Shown here piece after piece: positions 7,998 through 10,509 of a stretch of 10,509 bases of DNA; the stretch's first letter is position 1, and each line of letters begins with the position of its first letter. The notes below the pieces were generated by a model. It saw only the letters and a program-made list of their open reading frames with translations, ran no database searches and was not told the DNA's origin. The DNA comes from Cyanobacteria bacterium UBA1186 (lineage in GTDB: Bacteria; Cyanobacteriota; Vampirovibrionia; Gastranaerophilales; Gastranaerophilaceae), in assembly GCA_002309875.1 (NCBI GenBank), contig DBYM01000004.1, positions 36,039 to 46,547 on the forward strand, read 5' to 3'. Made by a program: the position numbers and the translations under genes.

Positions 7998-8411
7998 AAA
8001 TCTGCTATCGAACAGGCTCAAAAATGTACGATTGACGTTCCAATCGGCTGTGTAATAAAAAAAGACAATAAAGTTATAGCATCTGCTCATAACAGGCGTG
8101 AACTCGATAATGACATTACCGCACACGCAGAAATTCTTGCAATAAAAGAAGCACAGAGAGTTTTAAACACTTCAAGGCTTGAGGACTGTGAGTTGTTTGT
8201 AACGCTTGAGCCCTGCCCGATGTGTTCATGGGCAATAATTCAGAGCGGAATTAAAGCAGTTTACTTTGGCTCATACAATCCTCAATACGGTTATATGCTC
8301 TCGCATAAATTTGAAAACACACCATATCCAAAAATATACGGCGGGATTGAAGAACAGGAATGTGATAAAATATTGGGTGAATTCTTTACAAGACTGAGAG
8401 AGGGAAAATGA
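7992..8411 (+). CDS. tadA: tRNA adenosine(34) deaminase TadA, non-standard start codon
   Basis: TadA deaminates A34 to inosine in the anticodon of tRNA-Arg(ACG). It is a zinc enzyme of the cytidine deaminase fold and acts as a dimer. Counting from ATT at 7992, the 139-residue protein has H45-A-E47 (zinc ligand and proton-shuttling glutamate) and EPCPMC with zinc ligands C75 and C78. The N-terminal run AIEQAQK...DVPIGCVI and the segment AHNRRE fit the family start. The usual CxGAI after PCxMC is here CSWAI, and the C-terminal half is divergent, so another cytidine/deoxycytidylate-type deaminase is a minor alternative. The first standard start codon (TTG, 8193) lies after the HAE motif and would leave a dead enzyme, so translation must begin near 7992-7995. 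The gene follows obg by 9 bases, and its TGA overlaps the next ATG (ATGA). Confidence 0.82.
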   Translation: MTKSAIEQAQKCTIDVPIGCVIKKDNKVIASAHNRRELDNDITAHAEILAIKEAQRVLNTSRLEDCELFVTLEPCPMCSWAIIQSGIKAVYFGSYNPQYGYMLSHKFENTPYPKIYGGIEEQECDKILGEFFTRLREGK

Positions 8412-9190
8412 TTACCAAATCAGAATTGGATAAACTTGTAGAAAAGTATGAAACACCCGATTTTACTGAAAGCGACCCGATACAGTTTTTAAAATGCGGG
8501 AAATGCAAACAGGACACTGAACTGTACGGCTTTATTGCATCGCTTTTTGCCTACGGAAACAGAAAACTTTTTATAAATAAGTTAAATGAAATTTTTAAAA
8601 AAGCCGACGGCGACATGCTAAACTATGTTAAAAACGGAGATTTTTCATCATTAAAAGGAATTGAATACAGATTTTCAAAAGACTATGACATAATTCCGAT
8701 TTTTGAAATTCTCTCCAAACTGTATAACGAATCAGAAGGACTCGAAGAACTTTTCGGTTACGGGTGGGCAAACTCAAATGAAGATATGCGGAAGTGCCAG
8801 CAAACGGTCGTTGATTATTTTTATGCACGTGCGCCTAAAACCGCAGGCCAAGGGTTTTATCATATGCTCCCAAATCCGCAGAACGGCGGGGCGATGAAAA
8901 GAATGAATATGCTCCTTCGGTGGTTTGTCCGCAAATCACCCGTTGATATAGGTATATGGAAATTTATTAAGCCCAAAGATTTGTTAATACCGCTTGATGT
9001 CCACGTTGCAAGAGTATCAAGAAAAATGGGATTAATAAAAAGAAAGAGCAATGATTTTAAAACTGTGTTAGAATTAATGAAACCGCTCAGGGAATTTTGT
9101 CCCGAAGACCCGGTTAAATATGACTTCGCTATGTTCGCATACGGTATAGAACACGGAAAAGATTTGGAGATAGAAAATGGAAAAATTTGA
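8408..9190 (+). CDS. TIGR02757 / DUF2400 family protein
   Basis: A 260-residue protein matching my recollection of the TIGR02757 (DUF2400) family, whose function is not established. Typical segments are ASLFAYGNRKL (44-54), HMLPNP (152-157), AMKRMNMLLRW (162-172), LLIPLDVHVARVSR (192-205) and EDPVKYDFAMF (233-243). The block PLDVHVARVSRKMGL resembles the region holding the catalytic aspartate in helix-hairpin-helix base-excision glycosylases (PVDTHVxRVxxRLGL in endonuclease III), which would make D197 the matching residue. The helix-hairpin-helix motif with the catalytic lysine is not obvious, so glycosylase activity is only a guess. The ATG overlaps the tadA stop by 4 bases with a purine-rich AGAGAGGG site just upstream, indicating coupled translation. 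Its own 3' end overlaps the next gene by 14 bases. Confidence 0.88.
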   Translation: MITKSELDKLVEKYETPDFTESDPIQFLKCGKCKQDTELYGFIASLFAYGNRKLFINKLNEIFKKADGDMLNYVKNGDFSSLKGIEYRFSKDYDIIPIFEILSKLYNESEGLEELFGYGWANSNEDMRKCQQTVVDYFYARAPKTAGQGFYHMLPNPQNGGAMKRMNMLLRWFVRKSPVDIGIWKFIKPKDLLIPLDVHVARVSRKMGLIKRKSNDFKTVLELMKPLREFCPEDPVKYDFAMFAYGIEHGKDLEIENGKI

Positions 9191-9521
9191 CGTAACAAGA
9201 TACAAGTATCAAATCATACTTATTTTAGTCGTTATGACTTTTGTCCTCGCAGTATGGCACGCATTTACGTACATACCTGCAAAATCCGATACAAAACCGA
9301 TTGAAGAGCAGCCGGTTGAAGTCGTTGTAACCCCAAATGCAGTTCAACCCGCAGTTGAAGAAGAGACTGCCGAAGAAGAAGAAGAGGCGCAGGTTACACG
9401 GGAAAAATCTCAGCCGTCAGACGAAGAAATCGAAGAATACAGAAGATTTACGGGCTCAAAAACGGCAGATTCGGACGAATACATACGTTCAACCCGTAAC
9501 AGACGTGTCGGAGATTATTAA
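9177..9521 (+). CDS. Small single-pass membrane protein with acidic tail, unknown function
   Basis: A 114-residue protein with no family that I recognise. A short basic/polar N-terminus leads into one hydrophobic segment (about 12-32, YQIILILVVMTFVLAVW). A hydrophilic tail follows that is rich in Pro and Val (36-60), then very acidic (61-70, coded by GAA/GAG runs), then Arg-rich and polar. The topology is probably that of a membrane-anchored protein with the tail outside, but this is inference. GGAG at 9166-9169, seven bases before the ATG, supports the start. It is the last gene of the obg operon and overlaps the TIGR02757 gene by 14 bases. No terminator follows before the rpsO promoter. Confidence 0.7.
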   Translation: MEKFDVTRYKYQIILILVVMTFVLAVWHAFTYIPAKSDTKPIEEQPVEVVVTPNAVQPAVEEETAEEEEEAQVTREKSQPSDEEIEEYRRFTGSKTADSDEYIRSTRNRRVGDY

Positions 9522-9540
9522 TAAAATTTAACAGAAACTC

Positions 9541-9569
9541 TTGCAATCGGAGCATATCTGTATTATATT
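9541..9569 (+). promoter_or_regulatory. Likely sigma-70-type promoter of rpsO
   Basis: TTGCAA (9541-9546) and TATATT (9564-9569) are separated by 17 bases, close to the standard TTGACA/TATAAT layout. The site lies in the gap after the obg operon. It would start transcription near 9576 and give a leader of about 97 bases before the rpsO ATG. Confidence 0.55.
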
Positions 9570-9575
9570 CAGTTC

Positions 9576-9672
9576 ATAAGCTTGCCGAAGGGCGCAGACC
9601 CGAGGACAGTACTACCGGCCGAGAATATTTCATTACAAGCGTGAAATACGGCGTAATATAAGGATTTACACT
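9576..9672 (+). ncRNA. Candidate structured rpsO leader (possible S15 autoregulatory RNA)
   Basis: The leader can form a long hairpin: 9613-9615 with 9653-9655, 9618-9621 with 9649-9652 (GCCG/CGGC), and 9626-9633 with 9641-9648 (TATTTCAT/GTGAAATA, one T-G pair). This gives 15 bp with a CG bulge and an AGAA bulge on the 5' side and a 7-base loop. A smaller hairpin pairs GGG (9590-9592) with CCC (9599-9601). The large stem ends five bases before the ribosome site AAGGA (9660-9664). S15 is known to control its own mRNA in several bacteria through 16S-like leader structures. The pairing is seen here; the control role is inferred. The folds were drawn by eye. Confidence 0.45.
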
Positions 9673-9942
9673 ATGTCATTAAATTTGAAAAACAAACAGG
9701 AAATCATCAAAAAGTTTGGTGCAAACGAAAAAGACACAGGATCTGCTGAAGTTCAGATTGCTATGCTTACTCAAAAGATTACCGAACTTACCGAACACAT
9801 GAAGTCTAACAAGAACGACTTCGCAACAAAAAGAGGTCTTTTGATGATGGTTGGTAAAAGAAAAAGACTTTTATCATACCTGAAAGAAAAGAATCTTGAA
9901 GGTTACAGAAAACTTATCAAGAAACTTAATATCAGAGGTTAA
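9673..9942 (+). CDS. rpsO: 30S ribosomal protein S15
   Basis: S15 is a primary 16S rRNA-binding protein that shapes the three-way junction of helices 20-22 and helps form an inter-subunit bridge. The product has exactly the usual 89 residues. The family blocks DTGSAEVQIA (21-30), LTEHMK (39-44), RGLLMMVGKRKRLLSYL (54-70) and the closing Y-R-K-L-I-K-K-L-N-I-R-G are plain. H42 and D49, expected at the RNA contact, are present. The second histidine of the usual H-x3-H is N46, and the usual Ser is T52. AAGGA (9660-9664) lies eight bases before the ATG. It has its own promoter and structured leader and ends at a strong terminator, so it is probably transcribed alone or with readthrough from the obg operon. 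pnp, often next to rpsO in other bacteria, is not downstream here. Confidence 0.98.
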   Translation: MSLNLKNKQEIIKKFGANEKDTGSAEVQIAMLTQKITELTEHMKSNKNDFATKRGLLMMVGKRKRLLSYLKEKNLEGYRKLIKKLNIRG

Positions 9943-9945
9943 GAC

Positions 9946-9983
9946 AAAAAAAATACCGAATCAGATGATTCGGTATTTTTTTT
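9946..9983. terminator. Strong bidirectional terminator between rpsO and the convergent gene
   Basis: A 12-bp perfect stem (9951-9962 with 9967-9978, core ACCGAATC/GATTCGGT) closes an AGAT loop. It is preceded by an A-run (9946-9953) and followed by T-rich sequence (9976-9983). It lies 3 bases after the rpsO stop and 5 bases before the stop of the minus-strand gene, so it serves both convergent transcripts. Confidence 0.93.
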
Positions 9984-9988
9984 ATTAT

Positions 9989-10509
9989 TTACTGCATTTC
10001 ACTTATTTCTTTTTCTTTAATCAGTTTCAGCGCCTGACCTATTGAACTTGATTCATCATATGCGTCTTTTATGCTGTCCCAATTACTGTTTATATAGTCT
10101 TTTATCTGTCCTTTTTGCTTTGGAGAGCCTTTTTTGTAATCGTTAATCAAATTTCTCCAGTCTTTGTCTTCAAATTCTTCTCCGGTTTTCTTAACGCCAG
10201 TTTCGTCGATTTCATAGCGTTTATTTTTCTCTGTTCTTCTGTTGAGGGTTGTACCGTCACCTTTTTCCAATATACGTTTGTCTGCTTTTTCCTGTTCTTC
10301 TGCCGCAATTTTATCCAATTTTGCCTGTGCTTCATCTCTTTCTCCTGCAAGTGATGTTATTTCGGCCTTGGCATCATTAATCGCTTTTTCTCTTGCGTCT
10401 TTTGCCTTAATTGCATCTTGATGTGCCTTGTATAATTTACCGTTAGGCTCTTTTATATCATTTTCTAATTGTCTAAGTTCTCTTTGCTGCTGTTCTAATG
10501 TAGCGTTTT
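9989..10509 (-). CDS. Coiled-coil protein of unknown function, 5' end outside the window
   Basis: The frame is open without a stop from the TAA at 9989-9991 to the window edge, giving at least 172 residues of the C-terminal part. The visible N-terminal half (about 100 residues) is rich in Glu, Lys, Gln, Ala and Leu, with spaced hydrophobic residues typical of a coiled coil (for example LEQQQRELRQLENDIKE). The rest is a polar, Lys/Asp-rich tail with two Trp. No start was chosen: the TTG at 10318 inside the frame is not convincing, because the coiled-coil pattern continues upstream of it. It converges on rpsO with the terminator between them. No family is recognised; structural or cell-envelope roles are possible but unsupported. 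Confidence 0.7.
   Translation of the reverse strand, partial: NATLEQQQRELRQLENDIKEPNGKLYKAHQDAIKAKDAREKAINDAKAEITSLAGERDEAQAKLDKIAAEEQEKADKRILEKGDGTTLNRRTEKNKRYEIDETGVKKTGEEFEDKDWRNLINDYKKGSPKQKGQIKDYINSNWDSIKDAYDESSSIGQALKLIKEKEISEMQ

Noticed and set aside
8193..8411. Short 72-residue TadA starting at TTG 8193
   Set aside because: It would drop the HAE zinc/catalytic motif and the conserved N-terminal half, which are plainly encoded in frame upstream.
9584..9612. Glycine-riboswitch-like words (CCGAAGG, GGACAG) in the rpsO leader
   Set aside because: The rest of the glycine aptamer core is missing, and rpsO is not a glycine-metabolism gene. An S15-type leader is a better fit.
9989..10318. 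Complete 109-residue gene starting at TTG 10318
   Set aside because: The frame continues without a stop to the window edge with the same coiled-coil composition, so this is an internal codon of a larger gene.
1..10509. CRISPR array, tRNA/rRNA genes, insertion sequences or phage genes
   Set aside because: No spaced direct repeats, cloverleaf sequences, terminal inverted repeats or transposase/phage motifs were seen on either strand.

Overview
The window looks like chromosomal DNA from a low-GC, gut-type bacterium. The best guess is a non-photosynthetic cyanobacterial relative (Gastranaerophilales / 'Melainabacteria'). The clues are AT-rich codon use, a DUF2400/TIGR02757 gene beside tadA and obg, and large unrecognised membrane proteins with a short Phe-Lys-Gly-type motif near the N-terminus. 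This placement is inference from overall feel, not from a diagnostic marker; other AT-rich gut lineages such as Elusimicrobia or Spirochaetes are not excluded.

Left part, minus strand (74-6652, read right to left): tsaD, a 174-base gap, then a tight three-gene unit. The unit holds a 354-residue multi-pass membrane protein, an 862-residue membrane protein with a long hydrophilic helical middle, and a GH13-type alpha-glucan enzyme. The first two are 2 bases apart and the last two overlap by 17 bases. The unit ends at a bidirectional hairpin terminator (41-71). The two membrane proteins appear to share a distantly related N-terminal membrane domain. This uncharacterised glucan/membrane unit is the most novel gene content here.

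Middle and right, plus strand (6681-9521): obg, tadA, a TIGR02757 (DUF2400) gene and a small acidic single-pass membrane protein form a compact, overlapping operon. It diverges from tsaD across only 28 bases. tadA has no ATG, GTG or TTG start that would keep its catalytic histidine. It must start at ATT or ACG just after the obg stop, be made by readthrough, or carry a base error.

Right end: rpsO (ribosomal protein S15) follows with its own promoter and a leader of about 97 bases that can fold into a long bulged hairpin just upstream of the ribosome binding site. Parts of the leader look like the S15-binding part of 16S rRNA. A strong bidirectional terminator separates rpsO from a convergent coiled-coil protein gene that runs off the window.

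Apart from the unusual unit on the left, the genes are core translation and tRNA-modification functions: TsaD for t6A37, TadA for I34, Obg for 50S assembly, and S15 for 30S assembly. No tRNA, rRNA, insertion sequence, CRISPR array or phage gene was seen.
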